Shown in pieces: positions 1 to 7,928 of a DNA stretch of 64,000 nucleotides; position 1 is the stretch's first letter, and each line of letters opens with the position of its first letter. The stretch is from Flavobacterium sp. 1355 (lineage in GTDB: Bacteria > Bacteroidota > Bacteroidia > Flavobacteriales > Flavobacteriaceae), in NCBI RefSeq assembly GCF_017833415.1, contig NZ_JAFICC010000001.1, positions 1 through 64,000 of the forward strand, read 5' to 3'. A program made the position numbers and the translations under genes. The notes beneath the pieces are model-generated. The model had not been told where the DNA came from, did no database searches, and was given only the letters and a program-made list of their open reading frames with translations.

Positions 1-55
1 TAGTGTAGTCTTTTTGTGTACGCTTTATATAGCGTAATTCTTGATCTTTTTCCAT
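1..55 (-). CDS. Probable IS3-type transposase OrfA, N-terminal fragment
   Basis: Eighteen codons are visible from an ATG at 55 before the window ends. The peptide reads MEKDQELRYIKRTQKDYT. Short charged N-termini with an 'IKRTQ.DY' stretch before the helix-turn-helix are, from memory, typical of OrfA proteins of IS3-family elements in Flavobacteriaceae. OrfA binds the element ends and is normally joined to the DDE-domain OrfB by frameshifting; neither the HTH nor OrfB can be seen here. A different small DNA-binding protein cannot be excluded. Confidence 0.4.
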   Translation of the reverse strand, partial: MEKDQELRYIKRTQKDYT

Positions 56-94
56 AATGATACTTTTTGTGTATCGCTATTTCAGGACTAGACA
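1..94 (-). mobile_element. End of a probable IS3-family insertion sequence (truncated by window edge)
   Basis: Read on the minus strand, the sequence from 94 starts TGTCTAGTCCTGAAATAGCG, a TG-starting end as in IS3-family elements, and runs 39 bp later into an ATG at 55 that opens a short basic reading frame leaving the window. The end lies just outside the SOD terminator, which fits an insertion between transcription units. The other end and any target duplication are outside the window, so the call rests on the N-terminal peptide and the end sequence only. Confidence 0.45.
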
Positions 95-103
95 TGATAG
101 AAA

Positions 104-138
104 GAAAAAAAGCTGATACTAAATGTATCAGCTTTTTT
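104..138 (-). terminator. Rho-independent terminator of the SOD gene
   Basis: AAGCTGATAC and GTATCAGCTT form a 10-bp stem around a short AAAT loop. It is flanked by A-runs and T-runs on both sides, so it can work in both directions. It lies just downstream of the minus-strand SOD stop codon. Confidence 0.85.
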
Positions 139-144
139 TATGAT

Positions 145-924
145 TTATACTTTTTTGACTTTCTTCAAAGCCTCTATATAATTTTCGTTTACTTTCTCCC
201 AGTTAATGTGCTTATAAAAAGCATCAATATAGCTGCCTTTTCTGTTTTGATAATCAAGATAATAAGCATGTTCCCAAAGGTCAATTCCCATAATAGGGGT
301 TCCTGGAGTCAATGCATTTTTCATTAAAGGATTATCCTGGTTTTCTGTAGTTGTTACCTGTAGTTTTCCGTATCTGTCAACAACAAGCCAAACCCAGCCA
401 GAGCCAAATTGCTTTTCTGCCTGACCTTTAAATTGATTGGTAAGGTTATTAAAAGAACCGAATTCCTTATTAATTGAGCCTACCAGTGTATCCTTTGGAG
501 TTTGCTCTTTTGGAGTAAGAATATTAAAGTAAAGCGTATGATTGTAATACCCACCAGCATTCTGACGAAGTTTGGCATTGCTAAGATCCATTTTTTTAAG
601 AATGTCTTCAATCGACATATTTTCAAATTCTGTAGAAACAATTTCCTTATTCAGATTATTTGTATACGACAAATAATGTTTTGAATAATGTGTTTCTAAA
701 GTTAGGGATCGTATCTCAGGAGCCAGACCATCGTATGAAAATGGCAGTTTTGTCAGAGCAAAAGAACCCGGTTCTGCTTTGACATCGTCAGGAGAACCTA
801 TTGTTATTTTCTCTTCTTTTGTTGGTAAAGGAACTTCTACAACTTCAGTTAGCTTATTGTCATTACAAGAAAATAATGCTAGTAATGAAGTTAAAATACT
901 GAAGCGAACAATGCTTTTCTTCAT
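145..924 (-). CDS. Superoxide dismutase (Fe/Mn family), lipoprotein form
   Basis: This 259-residue protein should convert superoxide to peroxide and oxygen. The N-terminus is a lipoprotein signal with the lipobox LFSC at about residues 17-20, so the enzyme is predicted to be anchored in the envelope, unlike the usual cytoplasmic SOD. After a 30-residue linker the Fe/Mn-SOD alpha-hairpin domain starts (LPFSYDGLAPEI, then THYSKHYLSY with the first metal His). The second His is in GGYYNHTLYF, and the C-terminal domain carries GSGWVWLV and the metal-binding DLWEHAYYLDY. All four ligands (two N-terminal His, Asp, His) appear present. The metal cannot be settled from sequence. It ends at its own terminator; the ACBP gene is 7 bp upstream on the same strand and is probably co-transcribed. 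Confidence 0.93.
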   Translation of the reverse strand: MKKSIVRFSILTSLLALFSCNDNKLTEVVEVPLPTKEEKITIGSPDDVKAEPGSFALTKLPFSYDGLAPEIRSLTLETHYSKHYLSYTNNLNKEIVSTEFENMSIEDILKKMDLSNAKLRQNAGGYYNHTLYFNILTPKEQTPKDTLVGSINKEFGSFNNLTNQFKGQAEKQFGSGWVWLVVDRYGKLQVTTTENQDNPLMKNALTPGTPIMGIDLWEHAYYLDYQNRKGSYIDAFYKHINWEKVNENYIEALKKVKKV

Positions 925-931
925 AATAAAA

Positions 932-1201
932 TTATTTTGATGTTAGTGAATTAATGATTTCGATATAGTGTTCTTTGGCCTCATCTATAGATATATGACT
1001 AATTTGCATCCAGGCATTTGTCTTGAAGGCATCGCGTAAATCAAAATTTTCAGATTGATTGTATACTGCTGTCCCAAAAGTTGCCTGTTTATAATAAGCA
1101 TAAAGCCTTAGCTGCACATCTTGCGGCAGCGAAGCCTGAGTCATTTTCATTGCAATTTCTACAGCCTCAGAAAAACGGGTATCTAAATCTTTTATGGTCA
1201 T
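932..1201 (-). CDS. Acyl-CoA-binding protein (ACBP)
   Basis: An 89-residue cytoplasmic protein of the four-helix ACBP family, which binds long-chain acyl-CoA esters and buffers or delivers them. The family pattern is clear: LYAYYKQATFG for the helix-2 region, an NFDLRDAFKTNAWMQI stretch matching the usual 'K.KWDAWN' helix 3, and DEAKEHYIEIINSL for helix 4. The Tyr and Lys positions that contact CoA are conserved. Its stop touches the end of the downstream-oriented psd gene with no gap, so it sits at the end of the phospholipid synthesis run (ftsH-LUD-cdsA-psd-acbp), which suits a role in supplying acyl chains. Stand-alone ACBPs are common in Flavobacteria though rare in most bacteria. Confidence 0.9.
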   Translation of the reverse strand: MTIKDLDTRFSEAVEIAMKMTQASLPQDVQLRLYAYYKQATFGTAVYNQSENFDLRDAFKTNAWMQISHISIDEAKEHYIEIINSLTSK

Positions 1202-1855
1202 TTAAGCTTTTGTAGCAATAATGGTTTTTCCTCCAATTGCTTTTTGGTTTAATTCCACATTAATCGGAGTACCTAAAGGTAAAAATAAATCTACTCTTGA
1301 TCCAAATTTTATAAAACCTGCATCAGTACCCTGAACAACCTGCATTCCTTCTTGTGCATAATTCACAATTCGGCGTGCCAGGGCACCAGCAATTTGTCTG
1401 TATAAAACCTGTCCGAAGGTTTCATTTTCGATAACTACGGTCGTTCTTTCGTTTTCTTCACTTGCTTTTGGGTGCCATGCAACCAAAAACTTACCAGGGT
1501 GATATTTACTGAATTTTATAATGCCGTCCATTGCGTATCGCGTTACGTGCACATTGATTGGCGACATAAAGATAGAAACCTGTAAACGTTTGTCTTTAAA
1601 ATATTCACCTTCATATACTTCTTCAATTACCACAACTTTTCCATCTACCGGAGCAAGAATATGATTACTTTCTCTAATAGCAATTCTTTTAGGATTTCTA
1701 AAAAATTGCAAAATAATAATCAAAATTACAACCGCTGCAATTTGAACAAGCATTCTAAGCCAAGAGATATCAATGAATCTATCAGCAATTAAAAGTACGG
1801 CTACAGTAAAAACAGTACCTAATAAAATTGACGGGCCACCTTCTTTATGAAACAT
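1202..1855 (-). CDS. psd: Phosphatidylserine decarboxylase proenzyme, short form
   Basis: This 217-residue inner-membrane enzyme decarboxylates phosphatidylserine to phosphatidylethanolamine. Two hydrophobic segments lie at about residues 9-50. The catalytic part includes LAPVDGKVV and the Asn/His stretch FMSPINVHVTRY. The self-cleavage site is Gly185-Ser186 in FIKFGSRVDLF, where Ser becomes the pyruvoyl group; the short family uses this GS form instead of the LGST of the long enzyme. The start overlaps the cdsA 3' end by 11 bp, which implies translational coupling. Next to cdsA it gives two steps of one pathway. Confidence 0.95.
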   Translation of the reverse strand: MFHKEGGPSILLGTVFTVAVLLIADRFIDISWLRMLVQIAAVVILIIILQFFRNPKRIAIRESNHILAPVDGKVVVIEEVYEGEYFKDKRLQVSIFMSPINVHVTRYAMDGIIKFSKYHPGKFLVAWHPKASEENERTTVVIENETFGQVLYRQIAGALARRIVNYAQEGMQVVQGTDAGFIKFGSRVDLFLPLGTPINVELNQKAIGGKTIIATKA

Positions 1856-2735
1856 AATATAAAATTTGATAAAATAAAAATATAATTGGTGCTACAAATA
1901 TAACACTATCTAATCGATCTAGGATGCCTCCGTGTCCAGGCATTATGGAACCACTGTCTTTTACGCCTGCAATTCTTTTAAATTTTGATTCGATCAAATC
2001 TCCGATCGTCCCAAAAACGCTTACAATTATCGCAATAATAGTCCATATTAAAATAGATTTATTGCTAAAAGCAGGATTTGGCTGAATATAGAATTTTGAA
2101 ATCAGAAAGCCCGCCAGTACAGCAAATACAACTCCGCCCAAAAATCCTTCAATTGTTTTTTTAGGAGAAACACGCTCAAATAATTTATGTTTTCCAATTG
2201 ATTTCCCTACCAGATAGGCAAACGTATCGTTTGTCCAGATAAGAACAAATAAGCCAATAATAATCTTTGGATTATAAGCATTGGTACCAAAGGAAATTTT
2301 TACAATAAAAATAAAAGGAAGTGTAATATATCCCAATAAGTATAAGTACTTTGAAGAAATGCTTATTTCTTGTACAGAATCATAAAATAAGAACAAAATA
2401 CATTTTATTGCTATTACAAGGGTAACAGCAAGAAGTACCATGTTTAATTCCTGAATATTGGTGATTAAATCGAAATCTGATTTAAACAAATCATTAAGAA
2501 AAGCAGTAGTTTGTTTGTTATAATGCCCAACCAGTACAATTGCAGAATACAATAAACTTCCAAATGAAATCGAAAAGATTTTATTCAGTTTTACTAAATT
2601 AGAAAATTCATAGATTGTTATAATTAGAAAAATACCAAAAAAAATAATAAAGCTTTCGGTAGAAAACAAAATAGAGGTTAATAGCAGAGCGATATAAACA
2701 GCACCAGAAATGGTTCTCTTCAGGGTTTCATTCAT
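1845..2735 (-). CDS. cdsA: Phosphatidate cytidylyltransferase
   Basis: A polytopic membrane protein of 296 residues that makes CDP-diacylglycerol from phosphatidate and CTP, the precursor of all phospholipids. About seven to eight hydrophobic segments are visible. The C-terminal signature is clear: GTIGDLIESKFKRIAGVKDSG followed by PGHGGILDRLDS, with the acidic residues that bind metal. WTNDTFAYLVGKSIGKH is the conserved upstream block. The start is 1 bp from the end of the upstream LUD gene, and its stop lies inside psd, so the three are almost certainly one transcript. Confidence 0.96.
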   Translation of the reverse strand: MNETLKRTISGAVYIALLLTSILFSTESFIIFFGIFLIITIYEFSNLVKLNKIFSISFGSLLYSAIVLVGHYNKQTTAFLNDLFKSDFDLITNIQELNMVLLAVTLVIAIKCILFLFYDSVQEISISSKYLYLLGYITLPFIFIVKISFGTNAYNPKIIIGLFVLIWTNDTFAYLVGKSIGKHKLFERVSPKKTIEGFLGGVVFAVLAGFLISKFYIQPNPAFSNKSILIWTIIAIIVSVFGTIGDLIESKFKRIAGVKDSGSIMPGHGGILDRLDSVIFVAPIIFLFYQILYYVS

Positions 2736-2736
2736 C

Positions 2737-3345
2737 TTAAAGATCTTCTAAAAGCAATAAATACAAGTTTTTAGCAACACTTCCGTATTGAGTAAAATCT
2801 TCTTCTTTAGCTTTTTCGAAATATTTTATTGTGGTGATATTGGTTGGATAGTCTCTTTCGTATTTGCGTTTAATAGCGCTAAGCCCATCACTTTTCATAG
2901 CGAGAATCTGGCTTGTTGTAGCTATTATTACAATATTTGCAGGTAATTCGTTTGGTTTGTCCTGTCTGATTTGCTTAGATGAAAATAATATAGATCCCTC
3001 ATCAGCAATAAGATTTTCGCAGGTTGCCAGTAAAAATTTTGGATTTCTGGGAGAGAAATAAAGTAATTTGTTCTCGTCTAACAAGCTAAATAAACCTGGC
3101 TCATAACACAAAACTTCGTTTTCGAACCAATCATTTTCTTCAAGAATGTTTTCAAACTGTTCAGCAACTTCTTGTTTGTTTTCACAATACAAAAATTTAC
3201 CACCATTTTTTTTAAAATTAAAAATGAATCTTTCATCGATCGATAAATGACTGTCCGGAGTTGTGGTATGTCCTCCATATTCGCTTACATGTTCTTCATC
3301 AGAGCCGGCGTCGCTAGAACCAAATATTTTTTTGAAAAAATTCAT
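2737..3345 (-). CDS. LUD-domain (LutC/YkgG-like) protein
   Basis: A 202-residue cytoplasmic protein. The first 35 residues are polar and low-complexity (MNFFKKIFGSSDAGSDEEHV), after which a LUD-type alpha/beta fold is seen, with EGSILFSSKQIRQDKPNELP and NIVIIATTSQILA near the end. LutC proteins take part in lactate oxidation in other bacteria, but no lutA or lutB is present here. The position between ftsH and cdsA is, from memory, conserved in Flavobacteria, which argues for a housekeeping role that is not known. It is preceded by the ftsH terminator, so it probably has its own promoter between 3346 and 3393. Confidence 0.75.
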   Translation of the reverse strand: MNFFKKIFGSSDAGSDEEHVSEYGGHTTTPDSHLSIDERFIFNFKKNGGKFLYCENKQEVAEQFENILEENDWFENEVLCYEPGLFSLLDENKLLYFSPRNPKFLLATCENLIADEGSILFSSKQIRQDKPNELPANIVIIATTSQILAMKSDGLSAIKRKYERDYPTNITTIKYFEKAKEEDFTQYGSVAKNLYLLLLEDL

Positions 3346-3393
3346 TTTTATATGAAATACTTTACATGTTAATTGAAAACGTTCAAAGATAAA

Positions 3394-3432
3394 AAAATCT
3401 TAATTCAAAAGACTATTTTGAATTAAGATTTT
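3394..3432 (-). terminator. Terminator after ftsH
   Basis: AAAATCTTAATTCAAAA and TTTTGAATTAAGATTTT form a 17-bp perfect stem with a 5-base loop, placed between the ftsH stop and the start of the LUD gene. The A/T ends supply a U-tract on either strand. Confidence 0.8.
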
Positions 3433-3461
3433 AAAAAATATTACATATTTGTTTGAATAAT

Positions 3462-5387
3462 TTACGAAACGTATTCTTCTAAATTTTTGTCAAAAGTACG
3501 TTTTCCGAAAATTGTTTCTAAGTCATCTTTAAAAATAACTTCTTTTTCTATTAAGATATCAGCAAGCTGATTTAACTTGTCTTTGTTCTCTTCCAGAATC
3601 TGAATAGCTCTTTGGTATTGACCTTCAATTAATTCTGAAATTTCCTTATCAATAACTTTTGCAGTTTCGTCAGAATACGGTTTAGAGAAGTTATATTCGC
3701 TTTGTCCCGTTGAATCGTAATAAGTAACATTTCCGATTTTATCATTCAAACCATAAATTGTTACCATCGCACGAGCCTGACGTGTTACTTTCTCTAAATC
3801 ACTTAATGCACCAGTAGAAATTCTGTCAAAAGTTACTTTTTCAGCAGCTCTTCCGCCCATAGTTGCACACATTTCGTCCAACATTTGATCTGTTCTCACG
3901 ATTTGTCTTTCTTCCGGCAAGTACCACGCAGCCCCTAAACTTTGTCCACGAGGAACAATTGTCACCTTAATAAGTGGTGCAGCATGCTCCAACATCCAGC
4001 TTACAGTTGCATGACCCGCTTCGTGAATTGCAATTGCTCTTTTCTCTTCCGGAGTAATGATTTTGTTTTTCTTTTCAAGACCTCCAATAATTCTGTCAAC
4101 AGCATCAAGAAAATCTTGTCTGTCAACTGCTGCTTTATTGTTACGTGCAGCAATCAAAGCTGCTTCATTACATACATTAGCAATATCAGCACCAGAGAAT
4201 CCGGGAGTTTGTTTTGCTAAGAAATCAAGATCCAGACCTTCTACTTTTTTGATAGGAGCTAAGTGTACCTTAAAAATTTCAGCTCTTTCGCGAATGTCCG
4301 GTAAGTCAACAAAAATTTGTCTGTCAAAACGACCGGCACGCATTAAGGCTTTGTCAAGAACATCAGCTCTGTTTGTTGCAGCCAAAACAATTACGTTTGA
4401 GTTGGTACCAAAACCATCCATTTCTGTCAATAATTGGTTCAAAGTATTTTCTCTCTCGTCATTTCCGCCAGACATATTGCTTTTTCCTCTTGCTCTACCA
4501 ACAGCATCAATCTCATCAATAAAGATGATGGCAGGAGATTTTTCTTTTGCCTGTTTGAACAAATCACGAACACGTGATGCACCAACACCAACAAACATCT
4601 CAACAAAATCAGAACCTGATAATGAGAAGAACGGAACCTGAGCTTCACCGGCAACAGCTTTTGCCAATAATGTTTTACCAGTTCCCGGAGGACCTACAAG
4701 TAAAGCTCCTTTCGGAATTTTACCTCCAAGATTCGTGTATTTTTCAGGGTTTTTAAGGAATTCTACAATTTCTTGTATTTCCTCTTTTGCACCTTCTAAA
4801 CCGGCAACATCTTTAAAAGTTGTTTTAATATCTGTTTTTTCATCAAACAGTTTCGCTTTAGATTTTCCGATGTTAAAAATTTGTCCGCCTCCGCCTGCAG
4901 AGCCACCAGACATTTTACGCATAATGAAAATCCACACACCAATAATAATGATGATAGGAAGCAAGCTGATCAAAATATCACTCCAGTTATTTTTCTGTAA
5001 GAAATTAAAATCTTTTAGTTTTCCTGTAGCGACAGCTTTTTCAAGCTTAGTTTGAAAAATTTGATCGTTACCTATTTCCAAAGTATAATGAGGACCTTTA
5101 TTTGGTCTTTCAAATATATCTTTAGCTACTTTTTTATTTGCTGCATCTTTTAGTGCAGCTGCTGTTAAATATACTTCAGCTTCAGCTTTATTATAAACGA
5201 TAACTTTTTCAATTTGCCCTTTTTCTAAAAGTACGTTGAATTTAGAAGAGGTTAACTGAGCAGGTTCGCTTAAATTAGATCCTCCGGTAGCAAAACTTAT
5301 AAATAAAAAAACTAAAAGTATTGCGGTATATATTAACCAGGGACTTATTTTAAATTTACTCGGATTTGGATTATTATCTTTAGCCAT
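3462..5387 (-). CDS. ftsH: ATP-dependent zinc metalloprotease FtsH
   Basis: At 641 residues this is full length. It is a hexameric inner-membrane AAA+ protease that extracts and degrades misfolded membrane proteins and some regulators. Transmembrane segments lie at about 17-34 and 138-156 with the periplasmic domain between them. The AAA domain has Walker A GPPGTGKT (232-239), Walker B IIFIDEID (287-294) and the pore loop residues MFVGVGA. The second region of homology AGRFDRQI is intact. The zinc-protease motif HEAGH is at 455-459. A Gly/Ser-rich linker (GGSAGGGG) follows TM2. It lies 15 bp after rsfS and ends at a strong hairpin. Confidence 0.98.
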   Translation of the reverse strand: MAKDNNPNPSKFKISPWLIYTAILLVFLFISFATGGSNLSEPAQLTSSKFNVLLEKGQIEKVIVYNKAEAEVYLTAAALKDAANKKVAKDIFERPNKGPHYTLEIGNDQIFQTKLEKAVATGKLKDFNFLQKNNWSDILISLLPIIIIIGVWIFIMRKMSGGSAGGGGQIFNIGKSKAKLFDEKTDIKTTFKDVAGLEGAKEEIQEIVEFLKNPEKYTNLGGKIPKGALLVGPPGTGKTLLAKAVAGEAQVPFFSLSGSDFVEMFVGVGASRVRDLFKQAKEKSPAIIFIDEIDAVGRARGKSNMSGGNDERENTLNQLLTEMDGFGTNSNVIVLAATNRADVLDKALMRAGRFDRQIFVDLPDIRERAEIFKVHLAPIKKVEGLDLDFLAKQTPGFSGADIANVCNEAALIAARNNKAAVDRQDFLDAVDRIIGGLEKKNKIITPEEKRAIAIHEAGHATVSWMLEHAAPLIKVTIVPRGQSLGAAWYLPEERQIVRTDQMLDEMCATMGGRAAEKVTFDRISTGALSDLEKVTRQARAMVTIYGLNDKIGNVTYYDSTGQSEYNFSKPYSDETAKVIDKEISELIEGQYQRAIQILEENKDKLNQLADILIEKEVIFKDDLETIFGKRTFDKNLEEYVS

Positions 5388-5402
5388 TAGAAAAATTTTT
5401 CT

Positions 5403-5774
5403 TTAGTATTTGTTTTCGATTGTAGTTATTTTGGCGTCACCCCAAAGGCTTTCGATATTATAGTATTCACGAATATGTTTCTGGAAAACATGTACTACGA
5501 TATGCACATAATCCATCAGGACCCATTCTGCATTATCGGTTCCCTCTACGTGCCACGGTTTATCTTTTAAGTCTTTTGATACTGTTTTTTGAATTGAGTT
5601 TACAATGGCATTAACTTGAGTGTTAGAGCTTCCGTTGCAAATTACAAAATAGTCACAAACAGCCGTGTCTATCTCTCTTAAGTCAAGAATATCGATATCA
5701 TTCCCTTTTACTTCTTCAATTCCTTTGATTATGTTCGCCAACAGAACATCATTATTAATAGTCTTTTTCGCCAT
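5403..5774 (-). CDS. rsfS: Ribosomal silencing factor RsfS
   Basis: A 123-residue cytoplasmic protein of the RsfS/Iojap family, which binds ribosomal protein uL14 and keeps the 50S subunit from joining 30S when nutrients are short. The family blocks are present: VCDYFVICNGSSNTQVNAIV, the KPWHVEGTDNAEWVLMDY block, and the C-terminal VVHVFQKHIREYYNIESLWGDA. Length is normal for the family. It is the first gene of the run into ftsH and diverges from birA across a 93-bp gap that must hold both promoters. Confidence 0.95.
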   Translation of the reverse strand: MAKKTINNDVLLANIIKGIEEVKGNDIDILDLREIDTAVCDYFVICNGSSNTQVNAIVNSIQKTVSKDLKDKPWHVEGTDNAEWVLMDYVHIVVHVFQKHIREYYNIESLWGDAKITTIENKY

Positions 5775-5867
5775 GAATTATTTTATATGAATCTGTAAAG
5801 TTACCAAAATTTGTGATTATTTTTGAACCTTAACAAAATATTAAATTAAGTTATTTAAATTATTATA

Positions 5868-6596
5868 ATGAAACTAATCAAACTCGATGCCATAGATTCA
5901 ACAAATGACTTCTTAAAAGCACTGGCGAGCAACGACGAACTGGAGAATTTTACCGTCGTAACTGCTGAAAATCAGACAAAAGGCAAAGGGCAAATGGGAG
6001 CCAAGTGGCAGTCTGAATCGGGTAAAAACTTAATTATGAGTGCCTTGGTGAAAGATTTCCTGTTTGATAATGAAAAGGTTTTTGACCTGAATATTATAGT
6101 TTCATTAGCTGTAATAGAAACATTAAATTCGTTTGATATTTCTACTTTAAGTATAAAATGGCCAAACGACATTATGTCATACAATAAAAAAATTGGTGGC
6201 ATATTAATCGAAAATACCATTAAAAGTGATGGCAGGATTGTGTCAGTAGTAGGATTAGGGCTCAATGTTAACCAGACAAATTTCGGAGAACTCCCAAATG
6301 CATCTTCTCTGGCATTAATTTCAGGAAAGACTTTTGACAAAGATGTTTTTCCGTTTTTAATTACTGAAAAAATCAAGGAAAAAATTGGTCTTTGGGAAAC
6401 TAAATCAGCATTTTTTTGGGAGGAATACTTTAATCATCTCTTTAGAAAAGGTGTTCCGATGCCTTTTAAAAATTTAGAAAACCAAAACTTTATGGGAATT
6501 ATTCAGGGCGTTTCTTCGGCAGGAAAAATTCAAATACTATTAGAAGACGATTCAGTTTCAGAATTTGATATAAAAGAGATTCAGATGCTTTATTAA
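5868..6596 (+). CDS. birA: Biotin--[acetyl-CoA-carboxylase] ligase
   Basis: This 242-residue enzyme activates biotin with ATP and attaches it to a lysine of the acetyl-CoA carboxylase biotin carrier protein. The protein starts directly with the catalytic domain (IDSTNDFLKAL), so it lacks the DNA-binding HTH of E. coli BirA and should not be a repressor. The biotin/ATP loop reads KGKGQMGAKWQSESGKNL, and SIKWPNDIM with KIGGILIEN follows. A small SH3-like C-terminal domain ends the protein. It diverges from rsfS. Confidence 0.95.
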   Translation: MKLIKLDAIDSTNDFLKALASNDELENFTVVTAENQTKGKGQMGAKWQSESGKNLIMSALVKDFLFDNEKVFDLNIIVSLAVIETLNSFDISTLSIKWPNDIMSYNKKIGGILIENTIKSDGRIVSVVGLGLNVNQTNFGELPNASSLALISGKTFDKDVFPFLITEKIKEKIGLWETKSAFFWEEYFNHLFRKGVPMPFKNLENQNFMGIIQGVSSAGKIQILLEDDSVSEFDIKEIQMLY

Positions 6597-6679
6597 GAAA
6601 AGGTGCTAAGGCGCTAAGGTCTGAGATGCTAAGTTTTTTGCAATTTATTAGACTAAACTAATTTATTTTCTTTTACTAA

Positions 6680-6709
6680 AAAAAGCCCGATCATTACAAT
6701 CGGGCTTCC
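6680..6709 (-). terminator. Terminator of the SRPBCC gene
   Basis: AAGCCCGAT and ATCGGGCTT form a 9-bp GC-rich stem with a 7-base loop, followed on the minus strand by seven T. It sits just beyond the stop of the minus-strand gene at 6732 and could also stop birA transcription. Confidence 0.85.
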
Positions 6710-6731
6710 ATTTATAAATGATAATTGTTAA

Positions 6732-7124
6732 TTACAATTTTGTCATATTTGTTGCCAAGGTTTCAATAAATTTGCTGATTGGCCCTTTGATCATCATTGC
6801 CATCATAGCGTTAAATTCACCATCAAAAACCAATTGAACAGCACTTTCTGAATCAGAAACACTATCAATGTTAGAAACCAGCGTAAACGGAAGTTTATCA
6901 CTTGCAGCGCCCAATACAATTTTGTTTGGAGCCGTTTTGTCTTTCATTTTTAATTTGATTTCCGGCATCCCTTTCAATCCAAAAATAAAAGCATCTTCGC
7001 CGATAACTTCAAATTTAGCAATATTATCCGGCATTAATTTTTCAAAATTCCTAACATCAGTCAGTAAATCAAATAACTCCTGAGCTGATTTTTGAACAGT
7101 AACTTTTGGACTTTCTAAGTTCAT
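6732..7124 (-). CDS. SRPBCC-fold protein (START-like)
   Basis: A 130-residue cytoplasmic protein with a START/SRPBCC lipid- or ligand-binding fold. The opening MNLESPKVTVQKSAQELFDLLTDVRNF and the alternating beta pattern that follows, with a long C-terminal helix (SKFIETLATNMTKL), fit this superfamily. No catalytic residues can be named. It lies downstream of pyrE on the same strand, but 152 bp with a heptamer repeat array separate them. The adjacency to pyrE is, from memory, common in Flavobacteria; the function is unknown. Confidence 0.7.
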   Translation of the reverse strand: MNLESPKVTVQKSAQELFDLLTDVRNFEKLMPDNIAKFEVIGEDAFIFGLKGMPEIKLKMKDKTAPNKIVLGAASDKLPFTLVSNIDSVSDSESAVQLVFDGEFNAMMAMMIKGPISKFIETLATNMTKL

Positions 7125-7202
7125 ATGTATATTTTTATTATTTTATTGCAAAGCAAAATAAATCCCAATTTTTAATTCCAAAAAGAGCAAAGCGATTTTT
7201 AG

Positions 7203-7279
7203 AAATCTAAAATCTAAAATCTAAAATCTAAAATCTAAAATCTAAAATCTAAAATCTAAAATCTAAAATCTAAAATCTA
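7203..7279. repeat. Tandem heptamer array (TCTAAAA) x 11
   Basis: TCT triplets recur every 7 bp at 7206, 7213, 7220 and so on to 7276, giving eleven TCTAAAA units without interruption. The stop codon of pyrE (TAG on the minus strand, 7277-7279) is inside the last unit. Two further copies of the same heptamer occur at 60170-60182, downstream of tpiA. Confidence 0.95.
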
Positions 7280-7921
7280 TTCCTGTCCCCAGGTAGACGG
7301 AGATTCATTCCATTCCTGCAAAGCAGACTGTTGATCTTCTGTAATATATTGTTTTTCTACAGCTAAGTTCAACAAATTGTCATAATTGCTCAGCGTATAT
7401 AAATCGATATTAGCGTTTTTAAAGTTTTCTTCTGCAACATTAAAACCATACGTAAAAATCGCTGCCATGCCTTTAATATTAGCACCTTCATTGCGCAAAG
7501 CTTCAACAGCCATCAGACTGCTGTTTCCTGTACTAATCAAATCTTCGACTACCACAACGTTTTGGCCTTTTTGCAAAAAACCTTCCACTTGATTCTGTCT
7601 TCCGTGTTTTTTGGCTTCCGGGCGTACATATACAAAAGGCAATCCCAGGCTTTCGGCCACAAGAATACCAATTCCGATAGCACCAGTGGCAACACCGGCA
7701 ATGACATCTGGTTTCCCAAATTGTTTTTCAATGTTTTTCGCAAACTCATCACGAACGTAATTTCTGATGGGCGGAAATGAAAGAATTAACCTATTATCAC
7801 AATAAATAGGAGATTTCCATCCAGAAGCCCATGTAAAAGGATTTTCTGGATTCAATTTAATTGCATTTATTTGCAAAAGCAATTCGGCTGTTTTTTCGGC
7901 TGTATCTTTATTAAAAATCAT
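7277..7921 (-). CDS. pyrE: Orotate phosphoribosyltransferase
   Basis: A 214-residue cytoplasmic enzyme that joins orotate to PRPP to make OMP in pyrimidine synthesis. The PRPP-binding motif is VVVVEDLISTGNSS, and the family blocks FTWASGWKSPIYCDNR and GVATGAIGIG are intact. The start is taken at the ATG at 7921 (MIFNKDTAEK), because an upstream ATG at 7954 would add a non-conserved 11-residue tail and overlap the divergent NUDIX gene. The 5' ends of the two genes are only 7 bp apart. The stop lies in a heptamer repeat array. Confidence 0.95.
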   Translation of the reverse strand: MIFNKDTAEKTAELLLQINAIKLNPENPFTWASGWKSPIYCDNRLILSFPPIRNYVRDEFAKNIEKQFGKPDVIAGVATGAIGIGILVAESLGLPFVYVRPEAKKHGRQNQVEGFLQKGQNVVVVEDLISTGNSSLMAVEALRNEGANIKGMAAIFTYGFNVAEENFKNANIDLYTLSNYDNLLNLAVEKQYITEDQQSALQEWNESPSTWGQE

Positions 7922-7928
7922 ACTACAA

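Noticed and set aside
2737..3345. LUD gene considered as part of a lactate-use (lutABC) operon
   Set aside because: No lutA or lutB genes are adjacent; the neighbours are ftsH and phospholipid genes.
4057..4641. 194-codon open frame opposite ftsH
   Set aside because: Lies fully antisense to a conserved AAA+ protease, has no family character and exists because of codon bias in ftsH.
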